A stretch of 64,000 nucleotides of DNA from Castellaniella sp041677825 (GCF_041677825.1 NZ_JBAYPG010000002.1:62001-126000); one strand, 5' to 3'; shown: positions 38,088 through 46,770, counted from the stretch's first letter. The notes: a model not told the origin generated them from the letters alone. Made by a program: numbers and translations.

Positions 38088-39299
38088 ATGACGAACCTCG
38101 CCGATGACCACCAAGGCCTGGTTGCGACACTGCCGTTCGAGCGCGCAGAGTACAGCCGCCGCCTGCAACGTACACGCGAGGCCATGCGCCAACAAGGGCT
38201 GGACGTACTGATCATCAGCGACCCCACCAACATGCACTGGCTCACAGGCTACGACGGGTGGTCATTCTATGTCCATCAGTGTGTGCTCGTGAGCCACGAC
38301 GACGCCCCCCTCTGGTTCGGACGCGAGATGGACCGCAACGGTGCCCGGCGAACCGTCGTGATGGCTGATGACCATTTGTTCGGCTACCCGGACACCTATG
38401 TGCAGTCGACCGATCGCCACCCCATGGACTGGCTGAGCCGCGAAATCCTGATCCCGCGCAACTGGGCCCGGGCCCGGATCGGGGTCGAAATGGACAACTA
38501 CTATTTCAGTGCAGCCGCCTTTGCCGCCCTGCAAAAACATCTGCCCGATGCCCATTGGGCCGATGCCACGGGTCTGGTCAATTGGCGGCGAGCCATCAAA
38601 TCGCCGCGCGAAATCGAATACATGCGTATCGCCGCACAGATCGTCGAGGCCATGCACCGGCGCATCATCGAGGTCGTGGAACCCGGCATGCGCAAGAACG
38701 AGCTGGTGGCCCATATATACCAGGCAGGGCTGCTGGGCATCGAGGGACATGGTGGCGATTACCCCGCCATCGTGCCCATGGTGCCCACCGGCAGAGACGC
38801 GACAGCCCCCCATCTCACCTGGACCGATGCGCCCATCCCGGAACAGTCGGTCACGTTCTTCGAAATCGCAGGCTGCTATCGGCGCTACCACTGCCCTCAG
38901 TCGCGTACGGTATACCTGGGTTCTCCTCCTGCCGACCTTCTGCGTGCCGAGCAGGTCGTGATCGAGGGTATTGCCGCGAGTCTGGACAAGGCCCGTCCAG
39001 GCAATACCTGTGAAGACGTCGCAGAGGCCTTCTTCAAGGTGCTGCATGGCGGCGGATTCCAGAAATCCAGCCGCTGCGGCTACTCGATCGGTGCAAGCTA
39101 CCCGCCTGACTGGGGTGAGCGAACCATGAGCCTGCGCGCCGGCGACCGGTCCGTGCTGGAACCGGGCATGACCTTCCATTTCATGCCCGCCCTGTGGGAA
39201 GCGCAATGGGGGCTGGAAATCACGGAAGCCATTCTCATCACGCCGGACGGTGCCGAACCACTGTGCCAGACGCCCCGCCAGTTATTTGTCAAAGATTGA
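38088..39299 (+). CDS. doeA: Ectoine hydrolase DoeA (M24 peptidase fold)
   Basis: Opens the ectoine ring to N-acetyl-L-2,4-diaminobutyrate. It has 403 residues, the size of Halomonas DoeA. A creatinase/prolidase N-terminal domain (about 20-165, LIISDPTNMHWLTGYDGWSF) precedes a pita-bread M24 domain (RREIEYMR-like helix, GHGGDYPAIVP, PGMTFHFMPALW). Metal ligands are only partly those of true M24 peptidases, as expected for this subgroup. The ATG at 38088 was chosen over the longer frame upstream. It is followed by doeB with a 4-base gap. The call is supported jointly by sequence type and by doeB, doeX, doeD and ehuABCD around it. Confidence 0.9.
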   Translation: MTNLADDHQGLVATLPFERAEYSRRLQRTREAMRQQGLDVLIISDPTNMHWLTGYDGWSFYVHQCVLVSHDDAPLWFGREMDRNGARRTVVMADDHLFGYPDTYVQSTDRHPMDWLSREILIPRNWARARIGVEMDNYYFSAAAFAALQKHLPDAHWADATGLVNWRRAIKSPREIEYMRIAAQIVEAMHRRIIEVVEPGMRKNELVAHIYQAGLLGIEGHGGDYPAIVPMVPTGRDATAPHLTWTDAPIPEQSVTFFEIAGCYRRYHCPQSRTVYLGSPPADLLRAEQVVIEGIAASLDKARPGNTCEDVAEAFFKVLHGGGFQKSSRCGYSIGASYPPDWGERTMSLRAGDRSVLEPGMTFHFMPALWEAQWGLEITEAILITPDGAEPLCQTPRQLFVKD

Positions 39300-39303
39300 G
39301 CGC

Positions 39304-40347
39304 ATGCAGAATTCCCCCATCCACCCGACCGTGGACTTCTCACTCGACGGCGTGCAGCACGGTTTTCTCCGGCTGCCACATTCACGCGATGACTCGGCCT
39401 GGGGTGCCATCATGATCCCGATCACCGTGGTTCGCCATGGCCCGGGCCCAACCGCCCTGCTTACGGGCGGCAATCATGGCGACGAATACGAAGGGCCTGT
39501 TGCCTTGGTCAAACTCGCCCGCAACCTGAAGATGGATCAGGTGCGCGGGTGCGTCATCATCATCCCTTTTCTCAATTATCCAGCTTTTGTTGCAGCGCGG
39601 CGCACTTCACCGATCGATTCCGGCAATCTGAACCGCCTGTTTCCGGGCAACCCGGAAGGCACGGTCACCGAGAAAATCGCAGATTACGTCCAACGCCATC
39701 TGCTGCCCATGGCCGATTACGTACTCGATCTTCATTCGGGCGGCAAAACCCTTGACTTCCTGCCCTTCGCGGCCATTCATCTACTCGACGACAAGGTCCA
39801 GCAGGCCGCCTGCGAGGCCGCCATGCGGGCTTTCGGGGCCCCCTATTCCATGAAGATCCTCGAACTCGACAGCGTCGGCATGCTGGACACGGCTGCAGAG
39901 CACATGGGCAAAGTATTCGTCTCCACCGAACTGGGCGGTGGTGGCACAGCCACCCGGGACAGCATCGCGATTGCCGATGCCGGCATACGACGCTTTCTGA
40001 TACATGCCGGGGTGTGCCGTGGCCGCAAGACGGTGCCACCACAAACGACCCTGCTGGATATGCCCGATGGTGCCTGCTACACCTTGTGCGAGCACGATGG
40101 CCTGCTCGAGATGGTCAGGAATCTGGGCGACATCGTGCAACAAGGTGAACTCATCGCCAGGGTCTACGATATCTCGCGCACTGGTGTTCCGGAAAAACGC
40201 TACCATGCAGGGCGTGATGGCATATTGGCGGCCCGGCATTTTCCGGGCCTGATCAAGTCCGGCGACACCCTGGCAGTGATCGCCAGCATGGCGGACAACC
40301 CCCAGCAGCCACAAGAATCCGACTCTCTGAAGCCACTTGCCCCATGA
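39304..40347 (+). CDS. doeB: N-alpha-acetyl-L-2,4-diaminobutyric acid deacetylase DoeB
   Basis: Zinc-dependent deacetylase of the succinylglutamate desuccinylase/aspartoacylase family, 347 residues. It releases acetate from the product of DoeA to give L-2,4-diaminobutyrate. Zinc ligands are seen in NHGDEYEG (His and Glu) and in DLHSGG (His), and NRLFPGNPEG is the conserved Arg loop. Its stop overlaps the doeX ATG. Confidence 0.92.
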   Translation: MQNSPIHPTVDFSLDGVQHGFLRLPHSRDDSAWGAIMIPITVVRHGPGPTALLTGGNHGDEYEGPVALVKLARNLKMDQVRGCVIIIPFLNYPAFVAARRTSPIDSGNLNRLFPGNPEGTVTEKIADYVQRHLLPMADYVLDLHSGGKTLDFLPFAAIHLLDDKVQQAACEAAMRAFGAPYSMKILELDSVGMLDTAAEHMGKVFVSTELGGGGTATRDSIAIADAGIRRFLIHAGVCRGRKTVPPQTTLLDMPDGACYTLCEHDGLLEMVRNLGDIVQQGELIARVYDISRTGVPEKRYHAGRDGILAARHFPGLIKSGDTLAVIASMADNPQQPQESDSLKPLAP

Positions 40348-40823
40348 TCAAACTGGACCGCTATGACTTGAGCATCCTCAAGATCCTGTCCGAACAGGGC
40401 CGCATGACCAAATCCGAACTCGCCAGGCAAGTCTGCCTGTCAGCGTCGCCCACCTGGGAACGGCTCAAGCGCCTCGAAGATCAGGGCTTGATCCGCGGCT
40501 ACCAGGCCGATGTCGCCTGGGACAGAATCTTCGGAGGATGCACCGTGATCGTGGAAGTCAGCCTCGACCGTCATACGGCCCACGACATGCAACGCTTCGA
40601 ACAACACGTGACCGAAGTGCCAGGCATCGTGCAGTGCCATGCCACCGGCGGGGGCGTGGACTACATCCTGCATGTACGGGCACGCGACATCGACCATTAC
40701 CAATGCCTGATCGACCAGTTGCTCGAGGCGCAAATCGGGATCGATCGCTATGTCACCTATATCGTGACCAAGACGATCAAGACCCGGCCTGCCGTGCCGG
40801 CCGAGGTTCATGACCTGCCCTGA
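40344..40823 (+). CDS. doeX: Lrp/AsnC family regulator DoeX
   Basis: A 159-residue feast/famine-type transcription factor: an N-terminal winged helix-turn-helix (about residues 5-60) and a C-terminal RAM/AsnC ligand domain (about 70-150). It is translationally coupled to doeB (ATGA overlap), the position DoeX holds in Halomonas. It probably controls doe/ehu genes in response to a pathway intermediate; the effector cannot be read from sequence. No MocR-type EnuR regulator is present in the window. Confidence 0.9.
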   Translation: MIKLDRYDLSILKILSEQGRMTKSELARQVCLSASPTWERLKRLEDQGLIRGYQADVAWDRIFGGCTVIVEVSLDRHTAHDMQRFEQHVTEVPGIVQCHATGGGVDYILHVRARDIDHYQCLIDQLLEAQIGIDRYVTYIVTKTIKTRPAVPAEVHDLP

Positions 40824-40848
40824 AGGCGCAATCGAGGTCCGTCACCGG

Positions 40849-40881
40849 CAAGGGCATGCCGGACATGCAGCCATGCCCTTG
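40849..40881. terminator. Hairpin between convergent doeX and the threonine-aldolase-like gene
   Basis: A perfect 10-bp inverted repeat (CAAGGGCATG at 40849-40858, CATGCCCTTG at 40872-40881, loop 13) lies 26 bases after each stop. There is no T-tract. Its placement midway between convergent genes suits a bidirectional terminator. Confidence 0.5.
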
Positions 40882-40906
40882 ACCCGCAGGCCAGCGGGTG
40901 CCCCCG

Positions 40907-41938
40907 TCAACTGGCCAAACGCTGCATGTGCTGGATCAGCGCAGCAATATCGGCTTCGGTCGTATCGAATGAGGTGACGAACCGCAATTCGGAAGATCCG
41001 GGCAGCCAGCGATTGCAGGCGCAGTACGCCTGCAGCGGCTGAACCCAGGTTTCCGGTACCTCGACAAAAACCATGTTCACCTGAGTCGGTGCCGTCAGCC
41101 GGACCTGGGGGCATTGCGCCAGATGTGCGCGCAGCAACCGGGCCATGGCGTTCGCTTGTCGCGCATGAGTCTGCCACAGATCGTTCTCGAAGTAGGCGAG
41201 AAACTGGGCAGCGAGAAAGCGGTGCTTGGACACCAGTTGCATGCCCTGTTTACGGATCCCCTCAAAACAAGTGGCCAGTCCATCATCAAAACATATGACC
41301 GCCTCGGCCATCATCAGGCCATTCTTGGTGCCACCGAATGACAGCACATCGACACCGACATCGCGCGAGAGCGCGGCCAGACTCACGTTCAAGGCGACCG
41401 CGGCATTGGCCAGCCGCGCACCATCAAGATGTACCTTCAAACCATGCCGATGGGCCCAGCGCACCAGGCTGCGCAATTCATCGATCGAATACAGCGTGCC
41501 ATACTCGGTCGCCTGGGACAGCGACACCATGGCCGGACGGTTGCGATGTGGCAGATCATTCTGAAAGATCAGGGCAGCCTGCAGTTGCGGCAGATCAAGC
41601 TTGCCCTGGACGCTGGCCACGGACACCAACTTGCACCCGATCATGCGCTCGGGCGCGCCGCATTCATCCACATGCACATGCGCCACATCGGAACAGAACA
41701 GGGCATCGGTGGAGCACAGGCCCGACTGCAGGGCCAGGACATTGCACGCCGTGCCGGTGGTGACCATGAACACCCGGGCCTCGGTTCCAAAATGTTCGGC
41801 AAACGCCTGCTCGGCCTGTCGGGTCCAGCGATCGCTGCCATAGCCGGACACATGGTCGCGACTGGCTCGTGTCAGCCAGTGCAGGACCTCCGGCGCTACG
41901 CCGGACGCATTGTCACTCGCAAAGAGATGGCTCGCCAA
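40907..41938 (-). CDS. Low-specificity threonine aldolase-like PLP enzyme in the ectoine locus
   Basis: Fold-type I PLP enzyme of the beta-eliminating lyase/threonine aldolase family, 343 residues. The Schiff-base Lys205 lies in LSFGGTKNGL, the cofactor-binding HLDGAR is at 170-175, and the N-terminal FASDNASG is typical of one LtaE-like subgroup. The start is a TTG at 41938 with GCGAGG six bases upstream; no in-frame ATG is suitable. It follows ehuA by 16 bases and so is probably the last gene of the ectoine uptake operon. Family members cleave beta-hydroxy amino acids to glycine plus an aldehyde. A role on a hydroxyectoine-derived beta-hydroxy amino acid is my inference. Confidence 0.85.
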   Translation of the reverse strand: MASHLFASDNASGVAPEVLHWLTRASRDHVSGYGSDRWTRQAEQAFAEHFGTEARVFMVTTGTACNVLALQSGLCSTDALFCSDVAHVHVDECGAPERMIGCKLVSVASVQGKLDLPQLQAALIFQNDLPHRNRPAMVSLSQATEYGTLYSIDELRSLVRWAHRHGLKVHLDGARLANAAVALNVSLAALSRDVGVDVLSFGGTKNGLMMAEAVICFDDGLATCFEGIRKQGMQLVSKHRFLAAQFLAYFENDLWQTHARQANAMARLLRAHLAQCPQVRLTAPTQVNMVFVEVPETWVQPLQAYCACNRWLPGSSELRFVTSFDTTEADIAALIQHMQRLAS

Positions 41939-41954
41939 GATTGCCTCGCATTTT

Positions 41955-42761
41955 TTACATGACGCTTTTCAAGAACTGCTGCGTCCGTTCCTTCTGCGGT
42001 GCCGTGAACAGTTCTTCCGGTGTCCCCTGCTCCACAATCACGCCCTTGTCGAAAAAGCACACACGATCGGAAAATTGGCGCGCAAATTCCATTTCGTGCG
42101 TCACCAGCAGCATCGTCAAGTCGTGCTCTTCGGACAAGCGGCGGATGACCGTCAGGACTTCTCCGACCAGTTCGGGATCCAGCGCGGAGGTCGGCTCGTC
42201 AAACAACATGATGTTCGGATGCATGGCCAGCGCCCGCGCAATGGCAACGCGCTGCTGCTGCCCCCCCGAGAGTTGGCTGGGAAACTTGTCCAGATGATCC
42301 ATCATGCCCACGAGATCCAGATACTTGTGGGCCCGTCTGATTGCCTTCTGCCTGCTTAGGCCCAGTACGTGCATGGGTGATTCGGTCACGTTGCGCAGCA
42401 CCGTCATGTGCGGAAACAGATTGAACTGCTGAAACACCATGCCCATCTCTTTGCGCATGGTGCGCAGATGGGCTTCACTGGCCGGGATCAGTCGACCATC
42501 GCGATATTCGTGCCACAGTGGTTTGCCATCGATGTAGATCACACCCTCGTTGATCGTCTCGAGCGTCATCAGGATGCGCAATACCGTGGACTTGCCCGAG
42601 CCTGAAGAGCCGATGATGGTCACTTTCTCGCCACGCGCCACTTCGAAATCAAGCGCATCGAGCACGGTGACATCGCCAAAGCGCTTGACCACCTTCTCCA
42701 TCAGGATCATGGGGTTCGATGCCTGCGTGGCTGGATCGGAGGGATTGTTCATCTCTTGCAT
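41955..42761 (-). CDS. ehuA: Ectoine/hydroxyectoine ABC transporter ATP-binding protein EhuA
   Basis: Polar amino-acid-type ABC ATPase, 268 residues. Walker A (GSSGSGKST), the Q-loop, the signature LSGGQQQR and Walker B (IMLFDEPTSALDPE) are intact. I prefer the ATG at 42761, which has a GGA-rich site upstream. A TTG at 42806 overlapping the ehuD stop is also possible and would add 15 residues. It supplies energy to the EhuC-EhuD permease. Confidence 0.9.
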   Translation of the reverse strand: MQEMNNPSDPATQASNPMILMEKVVKRFGDVTVLDALDFEVARGEKVTIIGSSGSGKSTVLRILMTLETINEGVIYIDGKPLWHEYRDGRLIPASEAHLRTMRKEMGMVFQQFNLFPHMTVLRNVTESPMHVLGLSRQKAIRRAHKYLDLVGMMDHLDKFPSQLSGGQQQRVAIARALAMHPNIMLFDEPTSALDPELVGEVLTVIRRLSEEHDLTMLLVTHEMEFARQFSDRVCFFDKGVIVEQGTPEELFTAPQKERTQQFLKSVM

Positions 42762-42802
42762 GGTTTGATTTCCGTCGTGGGGATCCTCGGCAGGGTGAAC
42801 CT

Positions 42803-43495
42803 TCAACGCAGGGGAATGCCATGCCTGGGCAATCGATCATCCAGATACCGGATGCCGGCAGATGCGATCAGGGTCAGAATCAGATAGATGATGCCCACCA
42901 TGGTCAGCGGAACCATGTAATTGAAGGTGCGATCGCCAATGATGCGCGCAACGTTCAGCAGTTCGAGGATGGAAACCACCGAGAGCACGGGCACATCCTT
43001 CATGATGGACACAAGGTAATTGCCCAGCGCCGGAATGATGCGCGGGATGGCCTGCGGCAGAATGATGACGGCAAAGGTGCGCAATGGTGCCATATCGAGC
43101 GCACGCGCGGCCTCGGTCTGCCCATGGCTGATGGATTCCAGGCCTGCCCGGTAGACTTCGGACATGTAGGCACTGTACTGGACTCCCAATGCCAGGGCGC
43201 CTGTCAGGAATGCCGGCAACACCAGCCCGTACTCAGGCAGCACGTAATACAGGAAGAACAGTTGCACCAGCAGCGGGGTGTCCCGCAGGAATTCGGTCAG
43301 CACGGCCGCAGGCCATGAAATCACCCGCAAGCGGGCGCCCTTGAGGGCCGCCAGTACCAGGCCCAGGATCGCCCCGACCACAAAGCCCAGCAAGGTGGCC
43401 TGCACCGTGACGACCAGACCGCGCATGAGAATGGGCAATATCGACCATGCAAACACCCAGTCATTGGCGGTATCCCATTCAATGCCGAACAGCAT
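42803..43495 (-). CDS. ehuD: Ectoine/hydroxyectoine ABC transporter permease EhuD
   Basis: Inner-membrane permease of the His/Glu/Gln family (230 residues, about five helices). The EAA loop that docks the ATPase is seen as EAARALDMAPLRTFAVIILP. The ATG at 43495 is two bases after the ehuC stop; a longer frame runs into ehuC and is not used. It pairs with EhuC as a heterodimeric channel. Confidence 0.9.
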   Translation of the reverse strand: MLFGIEWDTANDWVFAWSILPILMRGLVVTVQATLLGFVVGAILGLVLAALKGARLRVISWPAAVLTEFLRDTPLLVQLFFLYYVLPEYGLVLPAFLTGALALGVQYSAYMSEVYRAGLESISHGQTEAARALDMAPLRTFAVIILPQAIPRIIPALGNYLVSIMKDVPVLSVVSILELLNVARIIGDRTFNYMVPLTMVGIIYLILTLIASAGIRYLDDRLPRHGIPLR

Positions 43496-43497
43496 GT

Positions 43498-44169
43498 TCA
43501 ACCCCTTCGCATACGCCAGCGGCTGACGTAGAGTTCGAGCAGGCGCATCAGTATCGTGATGACCAGCGCCATGCCGAAATACATGAACAGGAGCAGCGTG
43601 TAGATGGGCACGCTCTCTTGCGTGAGATTGCGAATGCGCTCTGCCTGAAAGGCCATATCTCCCAGGCCGATCAGTGACACCAGCGCCGTATCCTTGAGAT
43701 TCTGGACAGCCAGATTGCTGAAGCTGGGCATCATCTCGGGTATGGCCTGTGGCAGGGCGATGCGCCACAGCGCCTGGCACGGCGTGAAATCCAGCGCCTT
43801 GGCGGCTTCATACTGGCTCGCGGGTACGGCCTGTATGGCCCCACGCACCACTTCGGCCCCGTACGCGCCAATGTTCAGGCTCAGGGCCAGCGTGCCGGCC
43901 ACCACCGGCGGCAGGCGCAGATCCACCCCCAGGGCCTTGCCCAGCACAGGCAGTGCAAAGAACAGCCAGAACAGCTGCACCAGCAATGATGTGCCTCGAA
44001 AGATCTCTATCATGCTGATCGAAGCCCAGCGCACGGAGCGCTGATGCGAAAGCCGGCCAATGCCGAACAGAAACGCGAACAGCGCCCCCAGCAGCGTGGA
44101 GTACAGGGTCAGCTCGATGGTGACCCCGACCCCCAGCCACAAAGGCTTGAGATAGATGGACCAGTCCAT
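43498..44169 (-). CDS. ehuC: Ectoine/hydroxyectoine ABC transporter permease EhuC
   Basis: Second permease, 223 residues, with the same family fold. The EAA loop is YEAAKALDFTPCQALWRIALP. It starts with an ATG at 44169, eleven bases after the ehuB stop. The order ehuB-ehuC-ehuD-ehuA differs from the Sinorhizobium ehuABCD order, so C and D naming rests on family resemblance and position. Confidence 0.88.
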   Translation of the reverse strand: MDWSIYLKPLWLGVGVTIELTLYSTLLGALFAFLFGIGRLSHQRSVRWASISMIEIFRGTSLLVQLFWLFFALPVLGKALGVDLRLPPVVAGTLALSLNIGAYGAEVVRGAIQAVPASQYEAAKALDFTPCQALWRIALPQAIPEMMPSFSNLAVQNLKDTALVSLIGLGDMAFQAERIRNLTQESVPIYTLLLFMYFGMALVITILMRLLELYVSRWRMRRG

Positions 44170-44180
44170 GACGGGCTGGT

Positions 44181-45044
44181 TCAGTCAGCGCACAATTGAG
44201 CTGTCGTGCGTTCGAAGGATTGTGATGCGTCTTCGTCGGAAAACCCGTAGCCGGTCAGGATCTGTTTCCAGGCATCTGTCTTCTTGAATTTGGCCAGTTC
44301 CTGATTGACCGCATCACGCAGATCGGTGGAGTCCGGGGCAAATGCAAAGCCCCCCCAACTGCGCACGACTTCACCATCAACCACCGGATCCTGGAAATTG
44401 GCGGCCGCCTCGACCTTGTCCTGTGCCTTGCTCACGAGTTCACCTACCGTCAGGCTGGTGGCGGCATAGGCATCGGCCCGCCCGGTGGCCACAGTGGAAA
44501 TCGCATCGGAGTTGCTGGAAATGGTGACCATGCTTTCATCGGGCACCTTCATGAACTGCAGCATTTCGAGCTGGTCAGCCCCGGCCATGATTGCAATCTT
44601 GTTACCCGATGTGGCAAAGCTTTCGAAGCTGTGGATGTCTTTGGGATTGCCCTTCGCGACCAGCAGGCCTTCACCATATGAACTGTTGGGTTCGGAATAG
44701 ATGATCTGCTTGCAGCGCTGCGGAAGAATGGCCATTTCGGCTGCCACCATATCGTAGCGATCAGCTTGCAGGCCCGGAATGAGCGAACCGAAATTGGTCA
44801 CGGTCCAGTCGATGTTCGCGATGCCAAGGGCATTGGCAATATGTTTGGCCACATCAGGGCCCGCACCTTTGGCCTGACCATCGATGTCCATGTATCCATA
44901 AGGAATTTCGTTGGCCACGGCCACCCGCAGCGTGCCGTTCTTCTGTATGGTGGCCAGATCGGCAGCCTGAGTGGCAGCAGCCCCCAGGCCCAGGGTGCAC
45001 AGGGCTGCAGAGCCCAATAGCCGGGTTTTGACGGAATACTTCAT
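44181..45044 (-). CDS. ehuB: Ectoine/hydroxyectoine ABC transporter substrate-binding protein EhuB
   Basis: Periplasmic solute-binding protein (family 3), 287 residues, with a signal peptide ending at about residue 27 (AAATQA-AD). The mature protein has the two-lobe amino-acid-binding pattern (GTLRVAVANEIPYGYMDIDG; DMVAAEMAILPQR). The ATG at 45044 has an AGGAGA ribosome site. It is first in the operon, behind a 178-base upstream region with two inverted repeats. Ectoine specificity is inferred from the EhuB-like sequence and the doe genes. Confidence 0.9.
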   Translation of the reverse strand: MKYSVKTRLLGSAALCTLGLGAAATQAADLATIQKNGTLRVAVANEIPYGYMDIDGQAKGAGPDVAKHIANALGIANIDWTVTNFGSLIPGLQADRYDMVAAEMAILPQRCKQIIYSEPNSSYGEGLLVAKGNPKDIHSFESFATSGNKIAIMAGADQLEMLQFMKVPDESMVTISSNSDAISTVATGRADAYAATSLTVGELVSKAQDKVEAAANFQDPVVDGEVVRSWGGFAFAPDSTDLRDAVNQELAKFKKTDAWKQILTGYGFSDEDASQSFERTTAQLCAD

Positions 45045-45156
45045 GATTTCTCCTGTTTCGTTGCGGGACCAGCGGTCTTGATGCCACTTGAAGACATGCC
45101 CCAAGGTTTGCAGAGTCACGGGAAACGCGGATAAAAAAGGGTAACACAGGACTCCG

Positions 45157-45182
45157 GCAGGGTTATCCGGAGATAACCCTGC
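45157..45182. promoter_or_regulatory. Palindrome upstream of ehuB (possible operator)
   Basis: A perfect 11-bp inverted repeat around CGGA (GCAGGGTTATC at 45157-45167, GATAACCCTGC at 45172-45182) lies about 113 bases before the ehuB ATG. On the minus strand a run of six T (45134-45139) follows 17 bases later, too far for a classical terminator. It may be a regulator-binding site such as one for DoeX. Confidence 0.45.
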
Positions 45183-45186
45183 ATGC

Positions 45187-45218
45187 CTTGCGGGCTAGCC
45201 AACCAGCCCGCCCGCAAG
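45187..45218 (-). terminator. Hairpin after doeD
   Basis: A 9-bp inverted repeat (CTTGCGGGC at 45187-45195, GCCCGCAAG at 45210-45218) begins four bases after the doeD stop. There is no T-tract. It may stop or stabilise the doeD transcript before the ehu promoter region. Confidence 0.45.
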
Positions 45219-45222
45219 AAAT

Positions 45223-46605
45223 TCATGTGATTTCAGTGGCTACGGCATCCACTGCCTCTCTGGTGATGCGCACGATTTCATCCACATCCTCGCGTGTCGT
45301 CACCAGCGGCGGAGCGAAGCCAAGCACGTCGTGGTCGGGCATGGCACGGGCGATCAGATGGCGCTGCATGCAGGCGGCTGCAACCCTGGAGCCAACTTTC
45401 ACATCCTTGTCGAACGGCACCCGCCGTACCGGATCGGCCATGAATTCAAGGGCAGCCAGCATGCCCGCGCCACGCACCTCGCCCACGAGCGGATGAGCGG
45501 CAAATGCCGCCTGCAGCGACGCCTGCAGATACGCCCCGACACTGGCCGCCTGCGCCGGAATATTTTCGGATTCAAGGATGTCCAGATTGGCCAGCGCCGC
45601 AGCCGCACTGACCGGGTGACCCGAGTAGGTCCAGCCATGACCCATCGCGCCCTCCGTACGCGAGCCGCTGACAATGACATCCCACACCTTGTCACCAACG
45701 ATGACCCCCGACAGGGGCGCATAGGCGCTGGTAAGCCCCTTGGCAATGGTGATCAGATCGGGACGAATGCCGTACTTCTGTGAACCCATGGGGCTGCCCA
45801 GACGCCCGAAACCACAGACCACTTCGTCGGCGATCAGCAGGATATCGTACTTGTCCAGCACTGCCTGGATCGCCGACCAATAGCCTTTCGGTGGCGGTAC
45901 GATCCCACCCGTGCCAAGCACCGGCTCGCCGATGAAGGCCGCCACGGTGTCGGGCCCCTCGGAGAGGATCAGCGCTTCGAGCTGTTCGGCACAATAGCGG
46001 CTGAAGGCGGCCTCATCCAGGCCCTCCGGGGCATTGCGGTACCAGTGTGGCCGCACGGTATGTTTCATGCGCTCGAGCGGCAGATCGAAGTGCCGATGAA
46101 ACGAAGCCAAACCAGTCAGGCTGCCGGCTGCGATACTCGAGCCATGATAGCCCCCCTCTCTGGATATGATTTTCTTCTTGTTCCTGCGCCCGAGAATGTT
46201 GTTGTAATACCAGACAATCTTGATCTGAGTCTCATTGGCATCCGAACCTGAAAGCCCAAAATAGACCTTCTTCATACCCTCGGGGGCCCATTCCATGATG
46301 CGCCTGGACAGTTCGGCCACTACATCCGTGGTATGGCCGACATAGGTGTGGTAATACGCCAGGCGTCTGGCCTGCTCGTACATGGCCTCGGCCACTTCGG
46401 TGCGGCCATATCCGATGTTCACGCAATACAAACCCGCAAACCCATCGATGAACGTCTCGCCTCGATGATCCCGTATGCGTATGCCCCGCGCCGAAGTCAC
46501 CAGACGACCTGGCAGGGCACCCGTCTCATGGTCGTGGGCGTGGGTGGAGGGGTGCATGAAATACTTGCGATCGATCTCCAGCAATTCTTCAGCAGACTTC
46601 GTCAT
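45223..46605 (-). CDS. doeD: L-2,4-diaminobutyrate transaminase DoeD
   Basis: Class III PLP aminotransferase, 460 residues, expected to turn diaminobutyrate into aspartate 4-semialdehyde. The cofactor Asp260 is in LLIADEVVCGFGR and the Schiff-base Lys289 in ITIAKGLTSAY. GLSGSDANE and EPVLGTGG are typical of omega-aminotransferases. The ATG at 46605 has AAGGAG six bases upstream. It stands alone between rfbD and ehuB on the minus strand. The next enzyme, the semialdehyde dehydrogenase DoeC, is not in the window. Confidence 0.87.
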   Translation of the reverse strand: MTKSAEELLEIDRKYFMHPSTHAHDHETGALPGRLVTSARGIRIRDHRGETFIDGFAGLYCVNIGYGRTEVAEAMYEQARRLAYYHTYVGHTTDVVAELSRRIMEWAPEGMKKVYFGLSGSDANETQIKIVWYYNNILGRRNKKKIISREGGYHGSSIAAGSLTGLASFHRHFDLPLERMKHTVRPHWYRNAPEGLDEAAFSRYCAEQLEALILSEGPDTVAAFIGEPVLGTGGIVPPPKGYWSAIQAVLDKYDILLIADEVVCGFGRLGSPMGSQKYGIRPDLITIAKGLTSAYAPLSGVIVGDKVWDVIVSGSRTEGAMGHGWTYSGHPVSAAAALANLDILESENIPAQAASVGAYLQASLQAAFAAHPLVGEVRGAGMLAALEFMADPVRRVPFDKDVKVGSRVAAACMQRHLIARAMPDHDVLGFAPPLVTTREDVDEIVRITREAVDAVATEIT

Positions 46606-46770
46606 CGGCGACTCCTTGGATACGGTGCCCGGCCCGAACAGGCTGGGCTTTCGCTCGGGGCAGTGGTCAGCCATGGCCACCGTCGCTGATCATTGTAAAA
46701 GTGCTATAGGCGTCAATTATCTTTTTCTGGATGAAAATGAAGGGAGTTTCATCTGATTCAGGTACGATAT

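Noticed and set aside
46692..46716. TTGACG and TACAAT as the doeD promoter
   Set aside because: The spacer is only 13 bases, too short for a normal sigma70 promoter.
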